From CAVWDI01 sp046259385 (GTDB lineage: Bacteria; Chloroflexota; Anaerolineae; Anaerolineales; UBA4823), in the NCBI GenBank assembly GCA_046259385.1, contig JBJYWI010000006.1, positions 1-64,000 on the forward strand: a stretch of DNA of 64,000 bases. Reading direction: 5' to 3'. A model generated the notes under the pieces. It saw only the letters and a list, made by a program, of their open reading frames with translations. It had not been told where the DNA came from and ran no database searches. How positions within the stretch are numbered: the first letter of the stretch is position 1; every line of letters begins with the position of its first letter. The position numbers were made by a program, and so were the translations under genes. Below, one piece after another: positions 7,837-16,612 of the stretch.

Positions 7837-8787
7837 ATGGAAATTAGGACAATTCCATATATTGACATCAGGACCCCCCCGCTGAGCGGGTTGGAATTCG
7901 CTGTTGGGGAAACTCCCCTGCTGCCTTTAAACAACATCACCCGCGGACTCTCACCTCGGGTCAGAGTATATGCAAAGGCGGAGTGGTTTAATCCAGCCGG
8001 TTCGGTGAAGGACCGCCCAGCTCTCAATATCATCCATACTGCACTTGCAGACGGCTCTCTGGTCAGTGGCAAACGACTGCTTGATTCCACCTCCGGAAAC
8101 ATGGGCATCTCCTATTCCACCTTTTGCGCTTCGCTGGGTATCCCCGTCACACTTGTAATGCCAGCGAATGCCAGCCTCGAAAGGGTGACCATTATGCGAG
8201 CCCTGGGCGCCGAACTGATCCTTAGCGATCCCCTGGAGGGTTCGGATGGGGCGATCCATGCCGCCCGAAAGCTATACGAAGAAAATCCCGACCTCTATTT
8301 CTACGCCAACCAGTACGATAACCCTGCCAACTGGCTGGCGCATTACCGGACGACCGGACCCGAGATTTACCAGGCGACCGGGGGAGAAATCACCCACTTT
8401 ATCGCCGGGATGGGCACAACCGGAACGATAACCGGGGTGACACGTTACCTGCGCCAGAACAAACCAGATGTGCGCTCAATAGCGATACAACCGGATGACG
8501 CCCTGCACGGGTTGGAGGGGTTAAAACATCTTGCGTCGACTATCAAACCTGAAATCTACGACCCGAATCTACCGGATTGGGTAATCAAAATTTCAACAGA
8601 AAACGCCTACAAAATGGTTCGCAGGCTGGCTCGCGAGGAAGGCTTGTTTGTAGGAGTTTCCTCTGGGGCGGCTGCGGCAGCGGCTATCCAAATTGCCCGG
8701 GAACTGGAGGAAGGTTTCCTGGTGACGGTCTTTCCAGACGCTGGTTACAAATACCTGAGTGAAGAAAATATCTGGAAAGACAGGTAG
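7837..8787 (+). CDS. cysM: Cysteine synthase, probably CysM type using CysO-thiocarboxylate
   Basis: This PLP enzyme replaces an activated serine's leaving group with sulfide or a sulfur carrier to make cysteine. The PLP Lys is K58 (NPAGSVKDR), the substrate loop is STSGNMGIS, the phosphate-binding loop is GMGTTGT and the cofactor-ring Ser is in GVSSGAA. The C-terminus VFPDAGYKYLSEENIW resembles the mycobacterial O-phosphoserine-dependent CysM. Co-transcription with a JAMM peptidase, a ubiquitin-like carrier and its E1-like activator strongly suggests the CysO pathway rather than free sulfide. A GGAG site precedes the ATG. Its expression is probably set by the leader region upstream. Confidence 0.9.
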   Translation: MEIRTIPYIDIRTPPLSGLEFAVGETPLLPLNNITRGLSPRVRVYAKAEWFNPAGSVKDRPALNIIHTALADGSLVSGKRLLDSTSGNMGISYSTFCASLGIPVTLVMPANASLERVTIMRALGAELILSDPLEGSDGAIHAARKLYEENPDLYFYANQYDNPANWLAHYRTTGPEIYQATGGEITHFIAGMGTTGTITGVTRYLRQNKPDVRSIAIQPDDALHGLEGLKHLASTIKPEIYDPNLPDWVIKISTENAYKMVRRLAREEGLFVGVSSGAAAAAAIQIARELEEGFLVTVFPDAGYKYLSEENIWKDR

Positions 8788-8820
8788 AAACAGCCGGAAT
8801 TTTTGGGACGCATCAACCCG

Positions 8821-9255
8821 ATGACTTTAATACTTAACAAAAAACTCCTTGACAGAATCGAAAAACACGCCGAGAAGGCATATCCAGATGAAGGCGCTGG
8901 ATTGCTGATTGGACAGGTTAAAGGTGAAACTCGCCGGGTGCAGGCTGTTCTCGAATTGACTAACAACAGCCAGGGCGAATCCAGGCATAACCGTTATCTG
9001 ATCTCCCCACAGGATCTGTTGAAAGGCGAAAAAGAAGCAAGCGCGCGCAACATGGATGTCCTAGGTGTTTTTCATTCCCACCCCGATCACCCGAACCAGC
9101 CTTCTGAATTCGACCGCAAGTGGGCTCTGCCCTGGTTTTCTTATATGATCACCAGCGTAAATGAAGGGATTGCGGCTGGAAACCGGTCGTGGCGCCTGTC
9201 CGAGGACCGTAGCCAGTTTTTTGAAGAAGAAATGCATATAACGGATGTAGAATAA
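8821..9255 (+). CDS. mec: JAMM/Mov34 metalloprotease, Mec-type CysO-cysteine peptidase
   Basis: This zinc isopeptidase of the JAMM/MPN+ family releases cysteine from the CysO-cysteine adduct in mycobacteria. Counting from ATG 8821, the catalytic set is Glu24 (PDEGAGLL), His85 and His87 (FHSHPDH), Ser95 and Asp98 (PSEFD), all intact. The 144 residues are one MPN domain. A longer TTG start at 8803 is possible, but the family N-terminus begins near MTLILNKK. It lies 33 bases after cysM and 32 before the next gene, so it belongs to the operon. It may also trim the tail found on the carrier protein here. Confidence 0.87.
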   Translation: MTLILNKKLLDRIEKHAEKAYPDEGAGLLIGQVKGETRRVQAVLELTNNSQGESRHNRYLISPQDLLKGEKEASARNMDVLGVFHSHPDHPNQPSEFDRKWALPWFSYMITSVNEGIAAGNRSWRLSEDRSQFFEEEMHITDVE

Positions 9256-9287
9256 AATGCAGCAATAACCGCCACAGGAGTTTTTTA

Positions 9288-9578
9288 ATGTCGCTTTTTT
9301 TCGTACAGCACCAGCACAGCCCGGAAACATGCCCGGCAATGGACCCTCAGGAGGGATCTATGCTCTTGGATCATATCGACAGTGCAAACGCCCGGAAATA
9401 CGGACTCCAGATATTCAGTGATGCAGTCCTGGATAACCAGCACACCTTTGTGCTGATTGTGGAAGCTGATAACCCCGGGCAAATTGAAAATTTTATGCAG
9501 CCCTTCAACCAGATTGGAAGAGTCGATATTTGGCCTGCTTCTACCTGCGAAACAGTCGTAGAACGGGAGGGCTGCTGA
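9288..9578 (+). CDS. Small conserved-looking protein in cysteine operon, unknown
   Basis: This 96-residue protein is not assigned to a family with certainty. It begins with a beta-strand (SLFFVQHQHSPETCPA), and two predicted helix-strand repeats end in DIWPASTCETVVEREGC. The length and pattern recall small dimeric alpha/beta-barrel (ferredoxin-like) proteins. Three Cys residues occur, at 15, 87 and the very last residue, 96. A strong AGGAG seven bases before the ATG and its place between the JAMM protease and the sulfur-carrier gene argue that it is real. A role in sulfur delivery is suggested by position only. Confidence 0.75.
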   Translation: MSLFFVQHQHSPETCPAMDPQEGSMLLDHIDSANARKYGLQIFSDAVLDNQHTFVLIVEADNPGQIENFMQPFNQIGRVDIWPASTCETVVEREGC

Positions 9579-9641
9579 AAATAAAGTATATTTATGGATC
9601 AAAATAAAAACCATGCATCCAGATAAATTGCGAGAAGATCA

Positions 9642-9935
9642 ATGCCATCCATGAGAATACCTACCCCGTTGAGAACTTACACCGCCGGTCAGGGTGAAAT
9701 TGCCCTCTCCGGATCGACTGTGTCCGAAGCGATACGCGACCTGATGGACCAGTACCCGGATATGAAACAGCACATTTTTAATGAAGAAGGCGCCCTGCGC
9801 CCTTTTATTAATCTGTTTCTGGATGAAGATAATATCAATGATCTCCAGGGGCTCGAAACGCCGCTTGGTGAAAATGACCGCCTGATGATGCTCCCGAGTA
9901 TCGCCGGTGGGTCAAAACAATCTCATATTGGATAA
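9642..9935 (+). CDS. cysO: Ubiquitin-like sulfur carrier protein CysO (ThiS/MoaD family)
   Basis: This beta-grasp carrier has its C-terminal Gly-Gly converted to a thiocarboxylate that donates sulfur to cysteine synthase. The N-terminal IPTPLRTYTAGQGEIALSG, the middle RPFINLFLDEDNI and the end LMMLPSIAGG follow the CysO/MoaD pattern. Unusually, the Gly-Gly (residues 89-90) is not terminal. Seven more residues, SKQSHIG, precede the stop, so the protein should need proteolytic trimming before activation. The JAMM protease in the operon is the obvious candidate. The E1-like gene starts three bases after the stop. Confidence 0.88.
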   Translation: MPSMRIPTPLRTYTAGQGEIALSGSTVSEAIRDLMDQYPDMKQHIFNEEGALRPFINLFLDEDNINDLQGLETPLGENDRLMMLPSIAGGSKQSHIG

Positions 9936-9938
9936 GAA

Positions 9939-11093
9939 ATGCCCCCGGATCTATCGCACTCCGAAATACTGCGCTATTCACGCCATCTGCTGATCCCGGA
10001 TGTCGGTCTTGAAGGTCAGCGTAAATTGAAAGCCGCTTCCGTGCTGGTTATCGGCTCCGGCGGGTTGGGCTCTCCTGTATTGATGTACCTGGCTGCAGCG
10101 GGTGTCGGCCGGATTGGGGTGGTTGATTACGATGTGGTCGATTTTTCAAACCTGCAGCGCCAGGTAATCCACGGCACATCCTCGTTGGGGAAAAAGAAAG
10201 TCGAATCAGCCAGAGACCGCATGCTAGATATCAACCCGGAAATTCGGGTGGATATGTACGACCAGCCTTTCACTTCCGAAAACGCGTTTGAAATAGCGGA
10301 TGATTATGATCTGGTCATCGACGGAACCGATAACTTCCCCACCCGTTACCTGACCAATGACCTGTGTGTTCTTCTTGGCAAGCCGAATGTTTATGGCTCT
10401 ATTTTCCGGTTTGACGGGCAGTTAAGTGTATTTGACTCTCGTTCGGGTCCGTGCTACCGCTGCCTTTTCCCGGAACCGCCACCACCCGGGATGGTTCCTT
10501 CGTGCGCGGAGGGCGGGGTTCTGGGCGTGCTGCCCGGCATCATCGGTTCTCTCCAGGCAACCGAAGCCCTGAAGATAATACTGGGGATTGGCAAGCCTTT
10601 GATCGGCCGGCTGCTTATCTTTAACGCTTTGGATATGTCATTCGATTTTGTGAAACTGCGGAAAAACCCGAAATGCAAGGTTTGCGGACTGGAACCGGAG
10701 ATAACGGAACTGATTGATTACGAGGAGTTCTGCGGTGTGCCGGCTCACGACCATGAAACAGGTTCCGCCGGTGAGGGCTGGGATATCACCGCCCAGCAGC
10801 TTGCAGCCAGGCTGCAGGACGGAAACAACCTGACTCTGCTGGATGTGCGCGAGCCGCACGAGTTGGAAATCTCAAGCCTGGAGGGAGCCACCCTGATTCC
10901 GCTCGGGCAGTTAGCTGCCCGCCTGTCTGAACTGGACAGCGCAGATGAAATGGTTATTTTCTGTAAATCGGGTACCCGCTCAACCAGGGCGCTCGAGTTG
11001 ATGGTGAGCGCCGGCTTTCGCAAGGTAAAAAACCTCAAAGGCGGAATTAACGCCTGGGCGAATGAAATCGACCCCTCCCTTCCAGTGTATTAA
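9939..11093 (+). CDS. moeZ: E1-like adenylyltransferase/sulfurtransferase MoeZ (ThiF + rhodanese)
   Basis: It adenylates the C-terminal Gly of CysO and loads sulfur onto it. The N-terminal ThiF/MoeB domain has the ATP loop GSGGLGSP and the GTDNFPTRY substrate block. Two CxxC pairs (CYRC at 172-175, CKVC near 246-249) should bind structural zinc, and an active-site-type Cys lies at about 189 (PSCAEGG). The C-terminal rhodanese domain (about 275-384) carries the persulfide Cys342 in FCKSGTRST. The 384 residues match MoeZ-type fusions. It might also serve molybdopterin or thiamine carriers, though none is encoded nearby. Confidence 0.93.
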   Translation: MPPDLSHSEILRYSRHLLIPDVGLEGQRKLKAASVLVIGSGGLGSPVLMYLAAAGVGRIGVVDYDVVDFSNLQRQVIHGTSSLGKKKVESARDRMLDINPEIRVDMYDQPFTSENAFEIADDYDLVIDGTDNFPTRYLTNDLCVLLGKPNVYGSIFRFDGQLSVFDSRSGPCYRCLFPEPPPPGMVPSCAEGGVLGVLPGIIGSLQATEALKIILGIGKPLIGRLLIFNALDMSFDFVKLRKNPKCKVCGLEPEITELIDYEEFCGVPAHDHETGSAGEGWDITAQQLAARLQDGNNLTLLDVREPHELEISSLEGATLIPLGQLAARLSELDSADEMVIFCKSGTRSTRALELMVSAGFRKVKNLKGGINAWANEIDPSLPVY

Positions 11094-11304
11094 ACGCCAC
11101 CCCCAGATGGAAGCAATTGCAACGAATTAAAATTTCCAGCTCAATCATTTCCGTACCTTTCGGCGGTTAATCCGCCCCCCTTTTTCCAGCCCCGATGCTT
11201 TAGATTATTAAGAATTCACTTTTTACTGCACCCACCAGGCATTTAACGATAAAATGCAATCAGAGAAACGAGCCATCAACCCGATGCCCAGCGTGAGGTT
11301 AACA

Positions 11305-12408
11305 ATGAGTGAAGCCGCGCTTTATCAAGAAAGAATAGGACGACTGCAGGATGAAATGATCCAGTCAGGGGTCGATCTAACCCTTATCGCCCCAACTGCA
11401 AACATGCGCTACCTAACCGGATTTGCTCCAATGATGGATGAGCGTTTTTGTGCACTGATGGTGAGCCCGAATGGGTTCAAAATGGTTGTGCCTGACCTTA
11501 ACGCCGACCAGGTTGAAACACATACCGGTCTGACCGTTATGCGCTGGAAAGATGAACAGGGACCCTTTGATTCAATTTCGTCCGCGATCAGCCAGCTGGC
11601 AGTCCCGCCAAATATTGTCCTGGCGGCGGATAACAGCATGCGGGCAGAACACCTGCTGATGGTACAGGACAAAACCAACCCAGAAAGGTCGCTGCCAGCC
11701 GGGGATTTAATGTCCGCCCTAAGAATAATCAAATCACAGGATGAAATCGATAAACTGGCCCGTTCGGCTGCGCTGGCAGACAGAGCTATGCAGGCTGGAA
11801 TAGATGCCTGCATACCTGGAACCACCGAGAGACGGGTGGCTAACCAGATTTCGAACTTTTTCTACGAAAACGGCGCTGAAAAAGTGGATTTCACCCTGGT
11901 CGCCTCCGGACCCAACGGCGCTTTCCCCCACCACCAGTCTGGCGATCGGACACTGGAAACTGGCGACCCAATTATCCTCGATATCGGCGCGACACTCGCA
12001 GGATACAAATCCGATATCACCAGGATGGTTTTTCTGGGTGATCCCACCCGGGAATTTGGTGCTGTCTATCAGGCTGTTCTTGATGCGAACCAAGCAGGAA
12101 GAACGGCTGCGGTTCCTGGCAACACCGCCGCAGATGTCGACCGGGCAGCGCGCGCCTCCCTCAAAAACAACCATCTTGATGAATATTTTGTCCACCGTAC
12201 AGGCCATGGGTTGGGATTGGAGGGGCACGAACCCCCCTGGATGACATCCACCAGTGAAACCGTCCTTTCCCCGGGTATGGTGTTTTCAGTCGAACCGGGT
12301 GTCTACCTGCCGGGAAAATTCGGGGTCAGGATTGAAGACATCCTGGTGGTCACCGAAGGCGACCCGCTTCTACTGACTGGTTTTGACCACAATTTTGTGG
12401 CCAAGTAG
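11305..12408 (+). CDS. M24 family Xaa-Pro peptidase
   Basis: This is a dinuclear-metal peptidase of the aminopeptidase P/prolidase family that cleaves bonds next to proline. An N-terminal creatinase-like domain (about 1-125) precedes the pita-bread catalytic domain. Metal ligands are visible in ILDIGATLAGYKSDITRM (two Asp), HRTGHGLGLEGHE (His) and SVEPGVY plus GVRIEDI (two Glu). The ATG at 11305 is preferred because GTGAGG lies seven bases upstream; an in-frame ATG at 11254 would add 17 residues. No downstream partner is evident, and a promoter for the cytochrome gene follows. Confidence 0.9.
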   Translation: MSEAALYQERIGRLQDEMIQSGVDLTLIAPTANMRYLTGFAPMMDERFCALMVSPNGFKMVVPDLNADQVETHTGLTVMRWKDEQGPFDSISSAISQLAVPPNIVLAADNSMRAEHLLMVQDKTNPERSLPAGDLMSALRIIKSQDEIDKLARSAALADRAMQAGIDACIPGTTERRVANQISNFFYENGAEKVDFTLVASGPNGAFPHHQSGDRTLETGDPIILDIGATLAGYKSDITRMVFLGDPTREFGAVYQAVLDANQAGRTAAVPGNTAADVDRAARASLKNNHLDEYFVHRTGHGLGLEGHEPPWMTSTSETVLSPGMVFSVEPGVYLPGKFGVRIEDILVVTEGDPLLLTGFDHNFVAK

Positions 12409-12460
12409 TTCTCCCAACTGCCTTGCTGAAACTAGATTTTCAGAGACCGTAATTCAACCC

Positions 12461-12487
12461 TTTACAACTCCTGATTATTAATATAAT
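12461..12487 (+). promoter_or_regulatory. Putative promoter of octaheme cytochrome gene
   Basis: TTTACA (12461-12466) and TATAAT (12482-12487) are spaced by 15 bases, slightly short of optimum. The cytochrome start lies 51 bases beyond the -10 box, after a purine-rich GAGGAGG site at 12524-12530. Confidence 0.45.
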
Positions 12488-12537
12488 ATTAGTTAAGTTT
12501 AGGGGGAACATTAATTAACTGTCGAGGAGGATCCTAA

Positions 12538-13821
12538 ATGAGTGAAAACAGGGAAAGTCAGGGGTTTTCAAAAGCACTCATATTTGGTCTGGTCGCGGTG
12601 ATTGTTGTACTGGGAGCAGCCTTGATCATTATGGCAATCGGAAGAGCAGGCTCACCGGTTGAAGTTCAAGAAATTGATGTGCTCGCAAACAGCAATAACG
12701 AATGCGTTGTCTGTCACCGTAAAACCTCGCCCGGCATTATCGAGCAGTATACCCACAGTTCAATGGCAGCTGCCGAGGTCCAATGCCAGGACTGCCACGA
12801 AGTTAAAGCGGATTATCCCGGAGCGATCGAGCATGAAGGTACTCATGTCTTGAATTCACCCACAACAACTATGTGCCAGAAATGCCACGCTGCTGAGGTA
12901 GCACAGTTACACCAGAGCCGTCACGGCTTGCCGGCTTACGTAGCGTATGCAGGTTCCGAGAATCTACCTCCAGAATTGCTCGCCATGTATGAAATCATAC
13001 CTGAAGGAAACTATATGCCGGATAAATCCCGCAACGATATTCACAAGCTCGAGGGCGAAGCGATGACCCGCTTCACCTGTGAAGCTTGTCACAATATCGG
13101 AAAACCGGGAGTAGATGGTTCTCCAGGTCAGTGCCAGATGTGCCATCTCCGGCATGAATTCAGCCTGGAGCAAGCCCGTAAGCCGGAAACCTGCAATTAC
13201 TGCCACATCGGTCCCGACCACCCTCAGTATGAGATATATGTCGAATCCCCTCATGGCATCGCCTACAAGACCACCGGATATACCTGGAATTGGGAGGCAG
13301 AACCAGGCACACTCACGGTCAAGGATTTTCCTGCCCCAACCTGCGCCATATGCCATATGAGCGGATTTGGGACAACCGGAACTTCACACGATGTAGGCGA
13401 CCGCCTGACCTGGTACCTATTCGCACCGGTAAGCACACGCCGACCAGCCTGGCAGGAAAATAAAGTCCGCATGCAGGGAGTTTGTCTGGAATGCCACTCG
13501 CAAACCTTCATCGATGACTTCTACCCGGCAGCCGACAAAGCTACTGAAAGGGTAAACGAATGGGTGCTGGAGAGCCAGGAAATCATCCAGCCAGTGATAG
13601 ATCAGGGTTTGCTTACCTCCGAACCCTTCGATGAGACAATTGACTTCACCTTCTTCAACCTGTGGCACCATTGGGGGCGCACAGCTAAATTCGGCGCCTG
13701 GATGCAGGGTCCCGATTATTCACAGTGGCATGGAGCCTACGAGGTTCTTCACGACCTCGCAGAACTGCGCGAGATGGTCGAAGATAAATTACAGGAAGCC
13801 AAAAACGGCGGATCGAATTAA
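12538..13821 (+). CDS. Membrane-anchored octaheme cytochrome c, hydroxylamine oxidoreductase family
   Basis: This is an exported multiheme electron-transfer or redox enzyme. One N-terminal helix (residues 13-35) anchors it and the rest faces outward. Eight CxxCH sites occur at Cys56, 83, 113, 181, 199, 219, 269 and 316. The blocks TCAICHMSG, SHDVGDRLTW and WHHWGRTAKFGAWMQGPDYSQWHGAYE are characteristic of HAO-like octaheme cytochromes. Family members oxidise hydroxylamine or hydrazine, or reduce nitrite. Which reaction applies depends on the heme P460 cross-linking Tyr, which cannot be settled without an alignment. It is followed after two bases by a membrane protein gene. Confidence 0.9.
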   Translation: MSENRESQGFSKALIFGLVAVIVVLGAALIIMAIGRAGSPVEVQEIDVLANSNNECVVCHRKTSPGIIEQYTHSSMAAAEVQCQDCHEVKADYPGAIEHEGTHVLNSPTTTMCQKCHAAEVAQLHQSRHGLPAYVAYAGSENLPPELLAMYEIIPEGNYMPDKSRNDIHKLEGEAMTRFTCEACHNIGKPGVDGSPGQCQMCHLRHEFSLEQARKPETCNYCHIGPDHPQYEIYVESPHGIAYKTTGYTWNWEAEPGTLTVKDFPAPTCAICHMSGFGTTGTSHDVGDRLTWYLFAPVSTRRPAWQENKVRMQGVCLECHSQTFIDDFYPAADKATERVNEWVLESQEIIQPVIDQGLLTSEPFDETIDFTFFNLWHHWGRTAKFGAWMQGPDYSQWHGAYEVLHDLAELREMVEDKLQEAKNGGSN

Positions 13822-13823
13822 AT

Positions 13824-14735
13824 ATGTACCCGCTTGCAGTTATGTTCCCGCGGGTAAAAGAGATAAAAATCCCGCTCACCCGCGACCAGACCATGTTGTT
13901 GATGGCTGCCCTCAATCTAATCCTGCTCGGTCTGGAAACGCTAATCGCCCACCTGATCAGCGGCAGCATCGTTCAAAATGAATGGATTCCGATTATTTTC
14001 GGTCCGGTTGCTGGCGTTTTGCTGCTGCTGGCGGGTTTGCTGGCTGTCCGAAACCACCTGCTGGCGACAGTGATAGCAACTGTTGTGTTCCTTGCAAGCA
14101 TCCTGATCGGCCTGCTGGGAGCGTATTTCCACTCCGTTCGGGCGATTCTGCCTTACGCTGATCCGGGCAGCCAAGTTTCAGTGCCGCTGCTTGTTTGGGC
14201 ACCGCCGATCCTAGGACCGCTTACCTTCTCACTGGTGGGCTTGCTGGGTTTAAGTGCATCCTGGGTGGAGACTCCGCCTGACAGCGGGACGCTAGTACTG
14301 CTTGCAGGAAGGAAGATCAACCTGCCGTACAGTAAAACCAGGGCGTATTTCTTCATCACCGGGATGGCAGCTCTGGCAACAGTCATTAGCAGTGTGCTGG
14401 ATCACGCCCGGACAGATTTCTCCAACCCCTGGCTTTGGGTACCAACCGGGATTGGCGTTTTCAGCACAGTTGTGGCTGTCGTGCTAGGCGTCCTTGAAAA
14501 ACCTGCTCGCAGCGATCTGCTTACCTACACTGCGGCAATGCTTTTGATGATCCTTGTGGGTTTCACCGGATTGGGTCTGCATATCGCAGAAAATCTTGCC
14601 TCGGGCGGGGTTATCGTTGGTGAACGTTTCATCAGAGGCGCCCCCTTCCTGGCACCGCTGCTATTCTCAGATATCGGAGCCATTGGGTTGATCGCGTTGA
14701 TGGACCCGCTGGAAAGGGATACCGAAAACCAATAG
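13824..14735 (+). CDS. Polytopic membrane protein linked to octaheme cytochrome
   Basis: The family is not recognised. The 303 residues hold about seven or eight hydrophobic helices (for example at about 15-45, 50-70, 75-100, 120-145, 170-190, 200-220, 228-250 and 270-295), with little soluble sequence. There are no CxxCH, Cys-cluster or clear quinone motifs. Spacing of only two bases from the octaheme cytochrome gene means the two are almost certainly co-expressed. The protein could be the membrane partner that passes electrons between the cytochrome and the quinone pool, but that is inference from context. Confidence 0.8.
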   Translation: MYPLAVMFPRVKEIKIPLTRDQTMLLMAALNLILLGLETLIAHLISGSIVQNEWIPIIFGPVAGVLLLLAGLLAVRNHLLATVIATVVFLASILIGLLGAYFHSVRAILPYADPGSQVSVPLLVWAPPILGPLTFSLVGLLGLSASWVETPPDSGTLVLLAGRKINLPYSKTRAYFFITGMAALATVISSVLDHARTDFSNPWLWVPTGIGVFSTVVAVVLGVLEKPARSDLLTYTAAMLLMILVGFTGLGLHIAENLASGGVIVGERFIRGAPFLAPLLFSDIGAIGLIALMDPLERDTENQ

Positions 14736-14983
14736 TTTAGTTACAATTGATCGACATGCAGAGCAAGTGGGGTTTCGATTCTCTGGGCAATAACGACCAT
14801 TATCCGTTATATTAAAAGTTCCGATCAGCATATCTGTTCTAGTGGCTGGCGAAAAATTTCAGCCAAGTTCGTTTATCAGTTACAATAGAAAACCACCCGT
14901 CTGGATGGGTTATTTACAAAACGACCGCTTTACGCGACAATAGTAAATCAACCACTATACTCATCACCAAGGATAAGCCAAAA

Positions 14984-15811
14984 ATGTTGGATAAAATTGA
15001 CCTTAACCAGAAGATCGATAAAGCGACTTACAAGCAAATTATGCCAACGCTAGCCAGCCGCCTTTACACGATCCAGAAATTATCCTGGGACGCAAATATT
15101 CCGGTGATTATCCTGTTTGAAGGATGGGATGCCGCAGGAAAAGGGACTTCCATCCAGAGGCTAACCCGCCATCTCGATCCGCGCGGATACAAACTCTATC
15201 CCATCCGGGCTGCCCGCACATACGAGAAAAAACGGCCCTGGCTGTGGCGTTTCTGGTTGAAAATACCCAGGCTGGGGGAATGGGTGATTTTCGACCGCTC
15301 GTGGTACGGACGTGTAATGGTGGAACGGGTCGAAAACCTCATTCCGGAACGCGAATGGCACCGTGCATACCGGGATATTGTCGACTTCGAACGAACGCTT
15401 GCTGACGACGGGCACCTGATTATTAAATTCTTCCTCCATATCAGCAAGGAAGAACAAAAGCGACGATTTAAGAAACTTTCCAAAGACCCGCTGACTGCCT
15501 GGCATGTCACAGCAGAGGATTGGGATCACCACCGCAATTATGACAAGTGGTCCCTGGCATACGAGGAAGCCTTTGAGAGAACTGAAACCGAATGGGGACC
15601 CTGGACCATCATTGAGGCGACCGACCGTCGCCATACATGGGTCAAAATTTACAAAACGGTGATAAACACCCTCGAACCTGCTCTCGGATTGGAATCCGAA
15701 CCATTAGAACTCACACCGGTCTTGGAAGAACAGGCATCCCAGCCAGAATGGGGGGCGGAAGAAGAACAATCTGAAGCGAAATCCGGAGAATATGATGCTG
15801 CAAACAATTGA
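14984..15811 (+). CDS. ppk2: Polyphosphate kinase 2 family protein, first copy
   Basis: PPK2 enzymes move phosphate between polyphosphate and nucleotides. The Walker A loop is GWDAAGKGT (47-55) and the Walker B/lid start is DRSWYGR (104-110). The W-R-F-W segment before it and the family end WTIIEATDR are also present. The 275 residues include a tail of about 40 that is strongly acidic (EEQ, EEEQ, GEYD), absent from minimal PPK2. Its last 20 bases overlap the next PPK2 gene, so the two are translationally coupled. Substrate class (ADP, AMP or both) cannot be read from sequence alone. Confidence 0.92.
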   Translation: MLDKIDLNQKIDKATYKQIMPTLASRLYTIQKLSWDANIPVIILFEGWDAAGKGTSIQRLTRHLDPRGYKLYPIRAARTYEKKRPWLWRFWLKIPRLGEWVIFDRSWYGRVMVERVENLIPEREWHRAYRDIVDFERTLADDGHLIIKFFLHISKEEQKRRFKKLSKDPLTAWHVTAEDWDHHRNYDKWSLAYEEAFERTETEWGPWTIIEATDRRHTWVKIYKTVINTLEPALGLESEPLELTPVLEEQASQPEWGAEEEQSEAKSGEYDAANN

Positions 15812-16577
15812 TCTGTCGCCAGCTCTGGAGCATGAAGAATATAAACGATTAGTTATCAAATATCAGGTCGCATTGCATGAAATGGCTTACCAGGTATATA
15901 TCCAGAAGCGTCCGGTGATTATGGTTTTCGAAGGATGGGATGCAGCCGGCAAGGGTGGCGCGATTCGCCGGATAACGGAGAAAATTGACCCGCGCGGATT
16001 TGTGGTTTACCCGATTGCGGCACCCAAAGGCGATTCAGCTGTGCGCCATTACCTGTGGCGTTTCTGGCGCCGCCTTCCCGAGACCGGTCAAATCGCGATA
16101 TTCGACCGCAGCTGGTATGGACGCGTAATGGTGGAAAGGATTGAAGGGTTCTGCACCGAACATGAATGGAAACGCGCATACCGGGAGATCAACTACTTTG
16201 AACGCCAGCTTGTCGACTTTGGGACAATCCTGTTCAAATTCTGGCTGCAAATCAGTAGAGAAGAACAACTGGCGCGCTTTAAAGCGCGGGAGTCCGACAA
16301 ACTCAAAGCCTGGAAGCTCACCGATGAAGATTGGCGCAACCGCGAAAAATGGGACCAGTATGAAGCCGCGGTAAATGAAATGCTGTTAAAAACCAGCACC
16401 ATTACCGCGCCATGGACTGTGGTCGAGGGTGATTCAAAGTATTATGCCCGGATTAAGATTCTGAAAACGATCGTCGATAAGCTGATCCTGGAACTGGAAT
16501 ACGATCCGTTCAAAAAAGAATCCGGAGATCTGAAAAGCGCAAAAAAGAAAAAGAAGAAGAAAAAGGAGAAGAAATAG
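15792..16577 (+). CDS. ppk2: Polyphosphate kinase 2 family protein, second copy with poly-Lys tail
   Basis: This is a second PPK2 with Walker A GWDAAGKGG (48-56) and DRSWYGR (105-111), clearly a paralogue of the preceding protein. After the usual end (WTVVEGDSKYYARIKILKT, about residues 209-227) it carries a C-terminal tail ending in eight consecutive Lys, then Glu-Lys-Lys, encoded by an A-rich run near 16540-16577. The basic tail contrasts with the acidic tail of its partner. It overlaps the upstream gene by 20 bases and lies 36 bases before ppk1. The two copies may act as a hetero-oligomer or on different nucleotides. Confidence 0.92.
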   Translation: MMLQTIDLSPALEHEEYKRLVIKYQVALHEMAYQVYIQKRPVIMVFEGWDAAGKGGAIRRITEKIDPRGFVVYPIAAPKGDSAVRHYLWRFWRRLPETGQIAIFDRSWYGRVMVERIEGFCTEHEWKRAYREINYFERQLVDFGTILFKFWLQISREEQLARFKARESDKLKAWKLTDEDWRNREKWDQYEAAVNEMLLKTSTITAPWTVVEGDSKYYARIKILKTIVDKLILELEYDPFKKESGDLKSAKKKKKKKKEKK

Positions 16578-16612
16578 ACCGGGATATTTGACGCCCGGGC
16601 AAGTTTTTCGAA

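Noticed and set aside
14880..14915. Possible terminator ACCCGTCTGGATGGGT after the cytochrome operon
   Set aside because: The stem is only about four pairs with no T-tract, too weak to list.
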